A stretch of 53,789 nucleotides of DNA from Oxalobacteraceae bacterium (GTDB lineage: Bacteria; Pseudomonadota; Gammaproteobacteria; Burkholderiales; Burkholderiaceae_D): contig CANFLV010000024.1 in NCBI GenBank assembly GCA_947448025.1, positions 1-53,789 on the forward strand, read 5' to 3'. The position numbers and the translations under genes are program-made. Below are positions 9,097 to 17,828 of the stretch, piece after piece (position 1 is the first letter of the stretch; each line of letters begins with the position of its first letter). The notes beneath the pieces were generated by a model. It was not told the origin of the DNA, made no database searches, and saw only the letters and a program-made list of their open reading frames with translations.

Positions 9097-10211
9097 AGTT
9101 TCAGTGGTTTTACGTAGCCGGTCATTTCAAGGTAGCCATGTCCTGCCGGCTGGCTGTCACGCTTGACGGTGACGGCGCCTTCCCAATACACGGCGCCGGT
9201 CGAACGTCGCGAATCAAGTTCCTGGTCATCCTGCAGCGGCGTGATCTGCCAGCAGGTCGTGGCTGTGCAGATTTGCTGGGCGACAGGGTAATCGGTATTG
9301 GTATGCGGGGAGCGCCAGGTGCGCAGCGGGCTGAACGTGACTTGTTCTGGCGCGTATTGTGTCACGTTACCGGCGCGGTCGCGCAGCGTCGCATGCGACC
9401 ATAATTTTGCGCCCTGTTTATCTCGAATCTGGAAGGCCATCAGCGCGGCGCCATCGTCAAGGTTGGCACCGAGCCAGTCCCAGCCGCTCGCGTTTGCGTC
9501 GAGCACGCTGCTGGACCACTCATGATCGAGCCAGGCGTGGCCCTTGATGGCGTTGATTTTGCCGGCGCGCGTGAGTTGACCGGCGACCGTTAATTGCGGC
9601 TCGCTGTAATAATAGCTGGCCTGTTCCGGGCGCGGGCCTTTTTGTGAATAGCCGTTCTGGCCGTGCAGCAGCGGTTTTTGATTCGGCGTGAGTTTCAATG
9701 CCAGGCTGAATTCGCCAGTCTTGACCTGTGCGGTGTAACTGCCATCAGGGTCACGCAGCATGGTCCAGTCGTCGAGCTTGACGTCGGTATTGCCGACCTT
9801 GGCATGGGCGATGCCAAAACCTTCACGGGCAATTTTCTGCCCATGCAGCAGTTTGCCCACCGCCGGGTCGGACAACGCGGCATGGGCGATGATCAATTGT
9901 TTCGGTGCGAATTTGCTCGGGTTGCCCGGTGCATGACCGGTCGCTGTGCGAAAGAAGGTGATCTGGAAGCCTAGCGGCTTGCCCTCGGCAGTATCGAGCC
10001 AGCCGGTCACGTACCACCATTCGCTGCGGTACGCGGGATGCGCGCCGGTGTCAGTGGGCAGATTGATCGCCTTGCCGTGGGTGACGGGCGCAAATACGGG
10101 CTCAGCGGCCTGCGACCATGGTGGCATCAAGCTGCACAGCAGGCACAGCGCTATGAGCGCGGAGGTGAAGGTTCGTGGCATAGTTTTTTTAATTTTAGCG
10201 GACTTCGACAT
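9093..10211 (-). CDS. AttH/CrtC-like lipocalin-fold protein
   Basis: A 372-residue exported protein of the AttH / carotenoid 1,2-hydratase-like family. A signal peptide (about 12-37, ending at SQA) is followed by two lipocalin-like halves. Family signatures are EWWYVTGWLD, QITFFRTATG, WLDHEWSSS and GWDWLGANLDDGAALMAFQIRD. No other carotenoid genes are present, so a CrtC reaction is unlikely. The pairing with an FtsX-type permease and LolD-type ATPase is that of the AttEFGH systems. I start at the ATG at 10211 because it forms TGATG with the permease stop; a GTG lies one codon earlier. It also overlaps the exporter downstream. The ligand is unknown. Confidence 0.82.
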   Translation of the reverse strand: MSKSAKIKKTMPRTFTSALIALCLLCSLMPPWSQAAEPVFAPVTHGKAINLPTDTGAHPAYRSEWWYVTGWLDTAEGKPLGFQITFFRTATGHAPGNPSKFAPKQLIIAHAALSDPAVGKLLHGQKIAREGFGIAHAKVGNTDVKLDDWTMLRDPDGSYTAQVKTGEFSLALKLTPNQKPLLHGQNGYSQKGPRPEQASYYYSEPQLTVAGQLTRAGKINAIKGHAWLDHEWSSSVLDANASGWDWLGANLDDGAALMAFQIRDKQGAKLWSHATLRDRAGNVTQYAPEQVTFSPLRTWRSPHTNTDYPVAQQICTATTCWQITPLQDDQELDSRRSTGAVYWEGAVTVKRDSQPAGHGYLEMTGYVKPLKL

Positions 10212-12727
10212 CACCAGTCTTCACGCACGACGCGTACGGCATCACCCGATACCGCATACCTGCCCGCTACCAGCGCTGTGACAGTCGCCGAGAGCAAGAG
10301 TAGCAGCGCCACGCTCGACAGTAGCGGCCACGGTATCGACAGCTGCATGGTCCAGTGAAACGACTGCGGATTGACGATGAACACGAGGATCAGGCTGATG
10401 CAGGCGCCCAGCAGAAAGCCAAGCAGGATGCCAGCCGAAGTCAGCAAACCGCCTTCGAGCGCCAGCACAGCCAAGACCTGCCGGCGCGTCACGCCTATGT
10501 GGCGCAGCATGCCGAATTCCTTGGCACGCGCCAGCGTCTGCGCCGAAAACGTCGCCGCTACACCGAATAGGCCGATGACGATGGCGACCAGTTCCAGCAG
10601 ATAAGTGACGGCAAAGCTGCGGTCGAAAATTTTCAGACTGAGCGCGCGGATGTCGCCGGCTTCGGAGAATTCCAGGAGACGTCCGAAGGGCAGGGCTTGC
10701 CAGTCGGTCTTGAGCTGTGCCGGCGTCATGCCTGCCTTCAGCCAGACGCCGGCATCGGTCACGGTCTGGTCGCCGGTCAGCCTGCGGTAATCGTCGAGGC
10801 GCAGCTGGATCGAGCCCGACTGGCGCGCGTAATCGCGCCAGATGCCGGCGACCATGAAGCGCTCTGCGCCGAGCGGCAGCGAGACTGTCTGGCCGACCTT
10901 GTAATCATATAAATCGACCATCGCTTCCGAGACCCAGATCGGAATCGCCTGTGCATCAACGGGCAGCGAGGCACCGAGCAGTGGCAGTGTCTTGCCCGGA
11001 TTGCTGACGTCAATCGGTCGCGCGATCAAGGTAACGGTGGGGCGTTCTGGCGCCAACGTGAGCGGCATCGTGCGCAGGAATTCGATGCGCAGTAAGCCGG
11101 GGTTTGCGGACAGCTGCGCCTGTTCCTGCAAATTCAGACCACCCGTATTGCCGGCAGCGGCGGCGCGCACATACAGATCAGCCGGCAATATTTGCACGAG
11201 CCAGTCATCGACCGAGACGCGAAAGCTCGCGACCATGATCGCCATGGCCACCATCAGCGAAAAACTTGAGAGGATGCCGCCGAGCGCGATGGAAGCCTGG
11301 TTCGGCGCATTCTTCAAGCGCGCCAGTGCCAGCATGGTCAGCGTGTCGGGTTTTGGTAGCATGGCCGACAAGGCGCCAAACAACAATGAGCAAAAGCGCG
11401 GCATCAGGCTGATGCCGCCGATGAGCAGCAGCGCCACGGCAAAGTAGCCGAATAGCGGTAATTCAAATATTGGCGGTAGCTGCGTGAAGACTGCGCCTGC
11501 AGCGAGGCACAGCAAACCCGGCCAGGGCGTGGCCATGCGCGCCAGCGCCACATCCTCGCTGCCAGATTTGAGCGCCACGGCTGGTCGCGCACGCGCTGCT
11601 TCAAGCGCTGGTGCCGCACTGCCGAGCAAGGCGACGATCGTGCCGAGACTGAAAAATCCGGCCGCTGCGAATGGCGCAAAAGACAGCGTCGGCAGCACGC
11701 CCGGAAAGTAGCCGCCGCCAAGGTCGCCGCCAAAAAAATGCAGCGCTGCTGCCGCCATCGCATAGCCCGCCAGCAGACCAAGGAGTGAACCGAGCGCGCC
11801 CAGCAGTGCGCCTTCGCCAAGGATTTGCAGCAGGAGCTGGCGGCGTGTCAAGCCCAGCACGCGCAGCAGCGCGAACTGGCTGCGTCGGCGCAGCACTGAC
11901 AGCGCCTGCGTCGAGAAGACAAGGAAGGCGCCCGTGAACAAGGCCACCAGCGCCAGTACATTCAGATTGACGCGATAAGCGCGCGACATATTCTCACTGC
12001 GTTGTTCCTGCTCGCCGCTTTCGCTGACGATGAAGGGCGCGCCGAATTCTTGCGCCAGCTGCTGCTTGAAGGTCGCGCGGTCGGTTCCTTGTTCGAGCTT
12101 GAGGTCAATGCGCGAGAGCTGACCCAGCCGGCCAAAGTGCCATTGCGCCGCGCCGAGATCCATCACGGCGATACGCTGGCCGGCACGCGCCTGCATCAGG
12201 CCGCCGGCCACGCGCAGGGCGACTTCGGCGGTGCCGGCGCGCAGGCGGATCATGGCACCCGGTTTCACTTGCAGCCATGCCATCGCTGCTGGTGACAGGA
12301 AGATCGCGTCATCGGCAAAGGCGTCAAACGCCCGTTCTTCGGCTGGCACACCGATCAGGTCCGGCGCAATCGCAGCAGAGCGCAAGACATCGGTGCCGAG
12401 GATTTTTAATGTGCCGTTCTGGCCGCTGTGTCCAATCACGGCGGCATCAAGCTCGAGCACGGGACTGGCGATGCCAATGCCCGCATGCTGCGCGATGCGC
12501 GCATAGGCGGCTTCATCGAACAGCGGCTGCGCCGATTGCAGCTGCAGGTCAGCCTTGCCCGAAATGCTGTTCACGGCCGCACTGAATTCATTGAAGGCGG
12601 CGGCATTGATGAGGTGGATTACAAAGCCGAGCGCGATGCCGAGCGCAATGGCGATCGTGGCCATCAGTGCGCGTAAAGGATGCGCGCGCAATTCGCCGCG
12701 CAGCAGCCAGCCGGTAAGATGCTTCAT
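10211..12727 (-). CDS. FtsX-type ABC permease (AttFG-like)
   Basis: An 838-residue permease with two FtsX/MacB-type domains fused in one chain. A first membrane helix (about 18-40) precedes a periplasmic domain, then a cluster of helices (about 255-470), a second large periplasmic domain and a C-terminal helix cluster (about 705-820). Such proteins work with LolD/MacB-type ATPases to move or extract lipophilic cargo through mechanotransmission rather than a conventional pore. The start codon overlaps the ATPase stop (ATGA, 12724-12727) and the stop overlaps the AttH-like start, so the three are translationally coupled. In Agrobacterium the corresponding permease functions are split into AttF and AttG. 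Confidence 0.88.
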   Translation of the reverse strand: MKHLTGWLLRGELRAHPLRALMATIAIALGIALGFVIHLINAAAFNEFSAAVNSISGKADLQLQSAQPLFDEAAYARIAQHAGIGIASPVLELDAAVIGHSGQNGTLKILGTDVLRSAAIAPDLIGVPAEERAFDAFADDAIFLSPAAMAWLQVKPGAMIRLRAGTAEVALRVAGGLMQARAGQRIAVMDLGAAQWHFGRLGQLSRIDLKLEQGTDRATFKQQLAQEFGAPFIVSESGEQEQRSENMSRAYRVNLNVLALVALFTGAFLVFSTQALSVLRRRSQFALLRVLGLTRRQLLLQILGEGALLGALGSLLGLLAGYAMAAAALHFFGGDLGGGYFPGVLPTLSFAPFAAAGFFSLGTIVALLGSAAPALEAARARPAVALKSGSEDVALARMATPWPGLLCLAAGAVFTQLPPIFELPLFGYFAVALLLIGGISLMPRFCSLLFGALSAMLPKPDTLTMLALARLKNAPNQASIALGGILSSFSLMVAMAIMVASFRVSVDDWLVQILPADLYVRAAAAGNTGGLNLQEQAQLSANPGLLRIEFLRTMPLTLAPERPTVTLIARPIDVSNPGKTLPLLGASLPVDAQAIPIWVSEAMVDLYDYKVGQTVSLPLGAERFMVAGIWRDYARQSGSIQLRLDDYRRLTGDQTVTDAGVWLKAGMTPAQLKTDWQALPFGRLLEFSEAGDIRALSLKIFDRSFAVTYLLELVAIVIGLFGVAATFSAQTLARAKEFGMLRHIGVTRRQVLAVLALEGGLLTSAGILLGFLLGACISLILVFIVNPQSFHWTMQLSIPWPLLSSVALLLLLSATVTALVAGRYAVSGDAVRVVREDW

Positions 12728-13386
12728 GCGGCAGGCACGAGGCCGTCGCGGGTCAGGATCAGGATACGGTCAGCCGTCGCAGCGGCAGCTTCGGAATGCG
12801 TAACCATGATGGCCGAGGCGCCATTGGCCTTGATCTCTGCACGCAAGAGCATGAGGATCACGCGAGCCGTGTCCGGATCGAGATTGCCTGTGGGTTCATC
12901 AGCGAGCACGAGTTTTGGCTTGTGCACCAGCGCGCGCGCAATCGCCACGCGCTGCAATTCGCCACCCGAGAGCTGGCGCGGAAAATCCTTGCCGCGACCT
13001 GCGAGACCTACGGCTGTCAGCATCTGTTCGGCGCGCTCCTGGGATTGGTGATTCAGCAGCAGCGGCAGGGCGACGTTTTGCGCCAGCGTCAAATGCGGCA
13101 AGACATGGAAGGCTTGAAAGATGAAGCCGAATTTTTCCCGTCGCAGGCGCGTTGCAGCGTCATCGTCGAGCCCGCCCATGGCCACGCCATCGATGAGGAC
13201 TTCGCCGCTGTCGGCCGCATCGAGTCCGGCGATCAGGTTCAGCAAGGTCGATTTACCCACGCCGGAGTCGCCCATGACGGCGACGAATTCACCGGCCTGC
13301 AGCGTGTAGGACAGGTCGCTCAGGACGCGGCGGCCGTTGGCGTAGGCTTTGTTTATCTGGCGTAGTTCGAGTGCAGCATTCATCAT
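12724..13386 (-). CDS. LolD/MacB-type ABC ATPase (AttE-like)
   Basis: A 220-residue ATP-binding subunit with Walker A GDSGVGKST, Q-loop region FIFQAFHVLPHLT, signature LSGGELQRVAIARAL, Walker B LVLADEPTGNLD and H-loop VTHSEAA. The 'HVLPHLT' and 'DEPTGNLD' forms are characteristic of the LolD/MacB/FtsE branch, which partners FtsX-type permeases; the partner gene overlaps it by 4 bp. It begins 12 bp after the upstream importer permease gene, so it likely shares the importer transcript although it belongs to a functionally distinct transporter. Confidence 0.92.
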   Translation of the reverse strand: MMNAALELRQINKAYANGRRVLSDLSYTLQAGEFVAVMGDSGVGKSTLLNLIAGLDAADSGEVLIDGVAMGGLDDDAATRLRREKFGFIFQAFHVLPHLTLAQNVALPLLLNHQSQERAEQMLTAVGLAGRGKDFPRQLSGGELQRVAIARALVHKPKLVLADEPTGNLDPDTARVILMLLRAEIKANGASAIMVTHSEAAAATADRILILTRDGLVPAA

Positions 13387-13397
13387 GGGTGTCCGGT

Positions 13398-14198
13398 TCA
13401 GCGCATCATCCAGCGCCGCAGTGCAAAACTGAGCGCATCCACCAGCGCTACCAGCACCAGCATCGCCAGGATCACGGTCGCGGCCTGCTGCATCTGGAAG
13501 AGCGCGAGGTGATATTTCAACATCTGTCCCAGACCACCCGCGCCGACCACGCCGAGTATGGCTGCAGCGCGAATATTATTCTCCCAGCGGTACAGCGTGT
13601 AGGACATCATCTGCGGCACGGTTTGCGGCAACGTCGCATAAAGAAAGGCGACCAGCGGGCGCGCTCCATTGATGCGCAGGCTCTGCTCTGGCAAGGGTGA
13701 GGCATTTTCCAGCGCATCGGCAAACAGTCGCCCGAGTACGCCCGCCGTATGCGCGGCTAATGCCAGCGTGCCGCCAAACGGCCCGAGACCGGCAGCGATC
13801 AGCAGGATTGAGGCCCAGACCAGTTCTGGAATCGAGCGCAGGATATTGAGCTTGAAGCGCACCACGCCGCGCAACACTGGACCGAAGCGGCCGCTTGCCG
13901 GCAGTGCCATCAGAAAGCCGAGTACGGCGGCGAAGAGTGTCCCGAGCGCCGACATGGACAATGTCTCCAGCGTCGCCATGGCGACCTTGCGCACGAAGTT
14001 CGGCGCCAGTTCAGGCGGCGCAAAACCGCGCAGGAATTCGGCCGTCGTGTGCACGGCCTCGGCAGTAAAGAATTCGCTCCATTTCAGGGGCAGCGTCGCA
14101 AAGGAAGCCAGCACCAGCGCGAGCAAGCTCAGTAGCAGCACCAGCATGCCGGCACTGATCGAAGGCGGGCGCGGTGGTAACGTGAGTGTGGATTTCAT
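13398..14198 (-). CDS. PhnE-like ABC permease 2 (putative selenate importer)
   Basis: A 266-residue inner-membrane permease of the PhnE family (BPD_transp_1 fold) with about six hydrophobic segments. The cytoplasmic coupling motif region reads NGARPLVAFLYATLPQTVPQMMSYTLYRWENNIRAAA, typical of phosphonate/phosphite-type importers, followed by GVVGAGGLGQML. It overlaps the previous permease by 4 bp (14195-14198). With the adjacent second permease it would form a heterodimeric channel. Substrate assignment rests on the binding protein encoded at the head of the operon. Confidence 0.88.
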   Translation of the reverse strand: MKSTLTLPPRPPSISAGMLVLLLSLLALVLASFATLPLKWSEFFTAEAVHTTAEFLRGFAPPELAPNFVRKVAMATLETLSMSALGTLFAAVLGFLMALPASGRFGPVLRGVVRFKLNILRSIPELVWASILLIAAGLGPFGGTLALAAHTAGVLGRLFADALENASPLPEQSLRINGARPLVAFLYATLPQTVPQMMSYTLYRWENNIRAAAILGVVGAGGLGQMLKYHLALFQMQQAATVILAMLVLVALVDALSFALRRWMMR

Positions 14199-15037
14199 CC
14201 CAGCCTCCGGCGTAAAAATTTGCTGACAACATCAGCGCCGGCGACGAGCAGCACAAATATCATCAGCATGCTCGCGACTTCACCGCCGGCCAGCATCTTC
14301 ATGGATTCATCCATGCGCTGGCCGAGGCCGCCTGCGCCGACAAAGCCCATCACGACCGAGCCGCGGATTGCACATTCCCAGCGGTAGACGGTGTAGGACA
14401 CGAGTTCCGACGCGGCTTCCGGCAGGCTGCCATAGAGGAGGGCGGCGATTCGTCCGCTGCCGTTTTGCAGCAGGCTGCGCGTGGCCTCGCCTTCGGTCGA
14501 CTCGAGGATTTCTGCATAGACCTTGCCGAGCATGCCGCAGTAGGTCAGTGCGATCGCCAGTACCCCGGCCGTGGGGCCGAGGCCAACGACGCGCACCAGC
14601 AGCAAGGCCCACACGAGTTCCGGCACGCTGCGCAGCAAGACCAGCAGCCAACGCACTGATGTGCGCAGCAGCGCCGCCGGCCAGCGCATGCGGCCGCTGC
14701 CGATGCGCGAGATGGATAATTGTTCGGTGGCCAGCAGCGTCAGCGGGATCGCGCCCAGCAGCGCCAGCGTCAGACCGGCGGTGGCCATGGCGACGGTTTC
14801 CCAAGTCGCCTGGGCGGCCATTTGTAAAAATTCTAGCGAATGCTCAGGCGGAAAAAATCCCAGCAAAAAACGCCAGGTCGCCTTCAGGCTTTGCGCATCG
14901 ATCAGCGACCAGGGTTTGAATTCGGCCAGTTCCAGCATAGGCCAAAGCACGGCGATGGCGATCAGCGTACCCGTGACGCGGCCGCGCCAGGCAGGGTCAC
15001 GCAAGGCTGGATCGCGCAAAGGCATTGCTGACGACAT
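14195..15037 (-). CDS. PhnE-like ABC permease 1 (putative selenate importer)
   Basis: A 280-residue permease paralogous to the next gene, with the coupling segment IAALLYGSLPEAASELVSYTVYRWECAIR and the terminal motif GFVGAGGLGQRM. I start at the ATG at 15037, which overlaps the ATPase stop as TGATG; a TTG one codon upstream is possible. Two separate PhnE-type permeases in one operon are usual for this subgroup of importers. It lies in the cytoplasmic membrane and should pair with the downstream permease and the ATPase upstream. Confidence 0.88.
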   Translation of the reverse strand: MSSAMPLRDPALRDPAWRGRVTGTLIAIAVLWPMLELAEFKPWSLIDAQSLKATWRFLLGFFPPEHSLEFLQMAAQATWETVAMATAGLTLALLGAIPLTLLATEQLSISRIGSGRMRWPAALLRTSVRWLLVLLRSVPELVWALLLVRVVGLGPTAGVLAIALTYCGMLGKVYAEILESTEGEATRSLLQNGSGRIAALLYGSLPEAASELVSYTVYRWECAIRGSVVMGFVGAGGLGQRMDESMKMLAGGEVASMLMIFVLLVAGADVVSKFLRRRLG

Positions 15038-15858
15038 CAAAAACAGCGCGCGGCGAGTGCCGGGACTTCGATGTCCGGGAGCGACGCATTGGCCACCGGC
15101 GTTAAATGTGTATTCTGGTAGAGCGCGACGATCATGGCATCACTGACCTGTTCACGCGGCGCATCAAAGACGATACGACCATCGCGCAAGCCGATAATGC
15201 GCGGGAAATGGGCGCGCGCCAGTTCGACCTGATGCAGGCTGCATACCAGCGTGGCTTTGCGCTCGGCGGCTTCGGCCTGCAATACATGCAGGGTTTGCAG
15301 CGACAGGGTCGGGTCGAGCGCCGACAGCGGTTCATCGACAAGAAACGTTTCAGCGTTCGACAGCAGCAGGCGCGCCATGCCGCAGCGCTGCCGCTCGCCG
15401 CCCGAGAGCCGGTCGACGCGCGCATACAGCTTGTCTTGCAAATTGAATTTTGCGAGCGCGTCGAAGGCGGCTTGCGGATCAGCCGGACGCAGCAGGGAGG
15501 CGATCGCGCGCCAGACGCTCCATTGCGCGAGACGCCCGGCCAGGACAGCGGTGACGACGCGCTGGCGTGGCGGCAGCGGCGGCGTTTGCGGCGCAAGGAA
15601 CAGGCGCGCACGCAAGCTGTGGCGCGCGGCGCTGGCCAGCGTCCACGGATCAGTGCCGAAGAGGGAGAAGCTGCCCGCATCCGGCTGGTGCGCGCAGGCG
15701 AGCATGTGCAGCAGCGTCGTCTTGCCGGCACCGGATGGCCCGATCAGCGCGATCTGCTCGCCCTGCGCGATGTGCAGGTCGAGGTCGCGCAGCGCGAACG
15801 AGCCGCGCTGCGCTGCTGAAGGATGGCGCACCGCGACGCCTTGCAATTGATAGCTCAT
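15037..15858 (-). CDS. PhnC-like ABC ATPase (putative selenate importer)
   Basis: A 273-residue ATP-binding subunit. Walker A is GPSGAGKTT, the signature is LSGGERQR, Walker B is FLVDEPLSALDP, and the H-loop histidine is in CSLHQVELA. The region just after Walker A (HMLACAHQPDAGSFSLFGTDPW) fits the PhnC subgroup. The C-terminal 30 residues extend beyond the ATPase core with no recognised domain. I use the ATG at 15858; a TTG at 15867 would add three residues. It lies 17 bp after the binding-protein gene and overlaps the first permease gene. Confidence 0.88.
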   Translation of the reverse strand: MSYQLQGVAVRHPSAAQRGSFALRDLDLHIAQGEQIALIGPSGAGKTTLLHMLACAHQPDAGSFSLFGTDPWTLASAARHSLRARLFLAPQTPPLPPRQRVVTAVLAGRLAQWSVWRAIASLLRPADPQAAFDALAKFNLQDKLYARVDRLSGGERQRCGMARLLLSNAETFLVDEPLSALDPTLSLQTLHVLQAEAAERKATLVCSLHQVELARAHFPRIIGLRDGRIVFDAPREQVSDAMIVALYQNTHLTPVANASLPDIEVPALAARCF

Positions 15859-15875
15859 CTTCGACAAGATCAGGC

Positions 15876-16739
15876 TTACTTCAGCAGGCCGGCGTTTTGT
15901 GCGGCAGCTTCAATCGCTGAGTAATTCTCTGCTTTCGTTGGAATGAAACGTGTGGCGCGCTGCACGTCGAGCACTTCCTTGCCTTGCGGGTCGTTCTTGT
16001 TCAGAGCCAGAAAGGCGTCAGTGAGCTTCTTGCGCAAGACCGGATTCATGTCCGAACGGATGGTCCAGTTATAGTCGAAATAGCCGGGCGTGGTGTAGAA
16101 CACGCGCACGACAGCCGGGTCAACCTTGCCTTGCGCGACGAGTTTTTCCCAGACCGAGATGTTCAATGCGCCAGCATCGACCTTGCCGCCAGCAACAGCA
16201 GCGACGGTCGCATCATGCGCGCCGGAGAAGGCGATACGCTTCATGTCGGTATCCGGATTGATTTTTGCGCCCAGCAGGTAGGAGCGCGGCATCAGGTGAC
16301 CTGAGGTCGAAGACTCAGAGCCAAAGGTGAAGGTCTTACCCTTTAAATCTTCGAGCTTGGTGATGGCTTTGTCGGTCGTGATGAAGACGGATTTGAAATT
16401 TTCATCTTCCTCGCGCTGCACGATCGGCACGACCTTGCCGCCGCTGCGGATTTTTGCCTGGACGAAGGTGAAGCCGCCAAACCAGACCATGTCGAGTTTG
16501 TTATTGATCAAACCTTCGACCGATGCCGGATAGTCTGTGACCGGAATGAATTCGACTTTCATGCCGAGCTTTTGCTCGAGGTAATTCCCCAGCGGCTTGA
16601 ATTTGCGCTGCAGTTCCGTCGGTGCTTCATCGGGAATGGCGGAGACGCGCAAGACTTGTTGGGCGCTGCTGATGCCGGCGGCGAGCAGGAGCGTCGCGGC
16701 AAACAGGGTTTTCACTGCTGAAAATCGAAATTTGATCAT
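15876..16739 (-). CDS. Putative selenate ABC binding protein (PhnD-like)
   Basis: A 287-residue periplasmic binding protein with a Sec signal peptide (about 1-27, ending ISSAQ). It belongs to the phosphate/phosphite/phosphonate-binding fold. The segments LRVSAIPDEAPTEL, VWFGGFTFVQAKIRSGG, PIVQREEDENFKSVFIT, FTFGSESSTSGHLMPR and FSGAHDATVAAVAGGKVDAGALN match, from memory, the subgroup annotated as putative selenate ABC transporter binding proteins. That subgroup was named from genomic association with selenium metabolism, not from binding data. The selenophosphate synthase and selenoneine genes 7-9 kb away agree with it. I start at the ATG at 16739 because the extra upstream residues do not fit a signal peptide. 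Actual ligand is untested. Confidence 0.82.
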   Translation of the reverse strand: MIKFRFSAVKTLFAATLLLAAGISSAQQVLRVSAIPDEAPTELQRKFKPLGNYLEQKLGMKVEFIPVTDYPASVEGLINNKLDMVWFGGFTFVQAKIRSGGKVVPIVQREEDENFKSVFITTDKAITKLEDLKGKTFTFGSESSTSGHLMPRSYLLGAKINPDTDMKRIAFSGAHDATVAAVAGGKVDAGALNISVWEKLVAQGKVDPAVVRVFYTTPGYFDYNWTIRSDMNPVLRKKLTDAFLALNKNDPQGKEVLDVQRATRFIPTKAENYSAIEAAAQNAGLLK

Positions 16740-16755
16740 GAGGGTCTTTCGTGTG

Positions 16756-16761
16756 AGTATA
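16756..16761 (-). promoter_or_regulatory. Possible -10 element of the importer operon
   Basis: On the minus strand TATACT lies about 16 bp before the binding-protein ATG. The upstream -35 match is weak (CTGGCG at 16-bp spacing), and the implied 5' leader would be only about 10 nt. It lies just upstream of the -35 box of the divergent egtD promoter, so the two promoters would be back to back. Confidence 0.35.
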
Positions 16762-16773
16762 TGAACAAGCTGT

Positions 16774-16802
16774 TTGACGCCAGCTTGATCGGTTAGCATA
16801 AT
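16774..16802 (+). promoter_or_regulatory. Sigma70 promoter of egtD-egtB
   Basis: TTGACG (16774-16779) and CATAAT (16797-16802) are spaced by exactly 17 bp, each matching consensus at five of six positions. The predicted start is near 16809, giving a leader of about 39 nt before the egtD ATG. It lies in the 108-bp divergent gap shared with the putative selenate importer operon. Confidence 0.7.
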
Positions 16803-16847
16803 TGCAAAACTTCGGGCACGACTCCCGCCACATCATTTGACAGGCCC

Positions 16848-17828
16848 ATGCCGAATTCAACTTCCTCCTACCACAGCCAGCGCGGATTCCTGCAGCTGGC
16901 CCGACATGATGCCAGCATGATCGCCGCCGAACTGCGCGCCGGACTGCTGGAAACCACGCCCAGGACTTCGGCAAAATACTTGTATGACGCGCTCGGCTCG
17001 AAGTTGTTCGAAGCGATTTGCGAGTTGCCCGAATATTACCCGACCCGCACCGAGTCTGCTATTTTTGCCCGGCATTTACCCGCGATCGCTGCAGCAATAG
17101 GTACTGGTGCGACCTTGATTGATCTCGGTGCCGGCAATTGCGCCAAGGCGGCAAAGCTGTTCGCGGCTTTGCAGCCGGCGCAGTATGTGCCGGTCGATAT
17201 CTCGGTGGAGTTCCTGCGCGACGCAGTGGGTTTCCTGCAGCAGCGCTTCCCGCAGATTGACATGTTTGGCCTTGGTCTGGATTTTTCTGCAGCGCTGGAT
17301 TTGCCGCCGCAGGTCAGGCGGGCGCAGCGGCTGTTTTTTTATCCGGGCTCGTCAATTGGTAATTTCTCGCCGGAGGAAGCGCTGGTCTTCCTGCGCCATT
17401 TGCGCGACTCTTGCGGCAGCGACGGCGGACTGTTGATCGGCGTCGATCTGGTCAAAGATCATACTGTTCTGGACGCGGCCTATGACGATGCGCTGGGCGT
17501 GACCGCCGCCTTCAATCGCAATGTGCTGCTGCACCTGAATCGTCTGCTGGAGGCTGACTTCGCGCTGGCGGACTGGCAGCATCGCGGCTTTTTCAATGCG
17601 CAGCACAGCCGCATTGAAATGCATCTCGAAGCGCGTCGTGCGCTTACCGTGCAGTGGCGTGGCGGGCAGCGCAGCTTTGCCGAAGGTGAGCGCATTCATA
17701 CCGAGAACAGTTACAAATACACCGAGCACTCGTTCAAGGATTTGCTGTTGCAGGCTGGCTTTGGCGAACTCTCGACATGGACCGACGAGCAAGGATGGTT
17801 CTTGGTCTGCCATGCGAGGGTGATGTAA
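16848..17828 (+). CDS. egtD: L-histidine N-alpha-methyltransferase EgtD
   Basis: Trimethylates the alpha-amino group of L-histidine with three S-adenosylmethionine molecules to give hercynine, the shared precursor of ergothioneine and selenoneine. The 326-residue product shows the EgtD-family signatures KYLYDALGSKLFEAICELPEYYPTRTE (about 43-69), the SAM-binding IDLGAGN (91-97), VPVDIS and FYPGSSIGNFSPEEA (about 164-178). The C-terminus has the family TENSYKYT element followed by a Trp-rich strand. Its stop codon overlaps the egtB start (TAATG), so the pair is translationally coupled. The short upstream gap is shared with the divergent importer operon. Identification is strong from several independent motifs. 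Confidence 0.95.
   Translation: MPNSTSSYHSQRGFLQLARHDASMIAAELRAGLLETTPRTSAKYLYDALGSKLFEAICELPEYYPTRTESAIFARHLPAIAAAIGTGATLIDLGAGNCAKAAKLFAALQPAQYVPVDISVEFLRDAVGFLQQRFPQIDMFGLGLDFSAALDLPPQVRRAQRLFFYPGSSIGNFSPEEALVFLRHLRDSCGSDGGLLIGVDLVKDHTVLDAAYDDALGVTAAFNRNVLLHLNRLLEADFALADWQHRGFFNAQHSRIEMHLEARRALTVQWRGGQRSFAEGERIHTENSYKYTEHSFKDLLLQAGFGELSTWTDEQGWFLVCHARVM

Noticed and set aside
9093-10211. Carotenoid 1,2-hydratase (CrtC)
   Set aside because: The fold is related, but no other carotenoid genes are present and the ATPase/FtsX neighbours indicate an AttH-type role.
13398-16739. Phosphonate transporter phnCDE proper
   Set aside because: No C-P lyase or phosphonatase genes are nearby, the binding-protein motifs fit the putative selenate subgroup better, and selenium genes are close.
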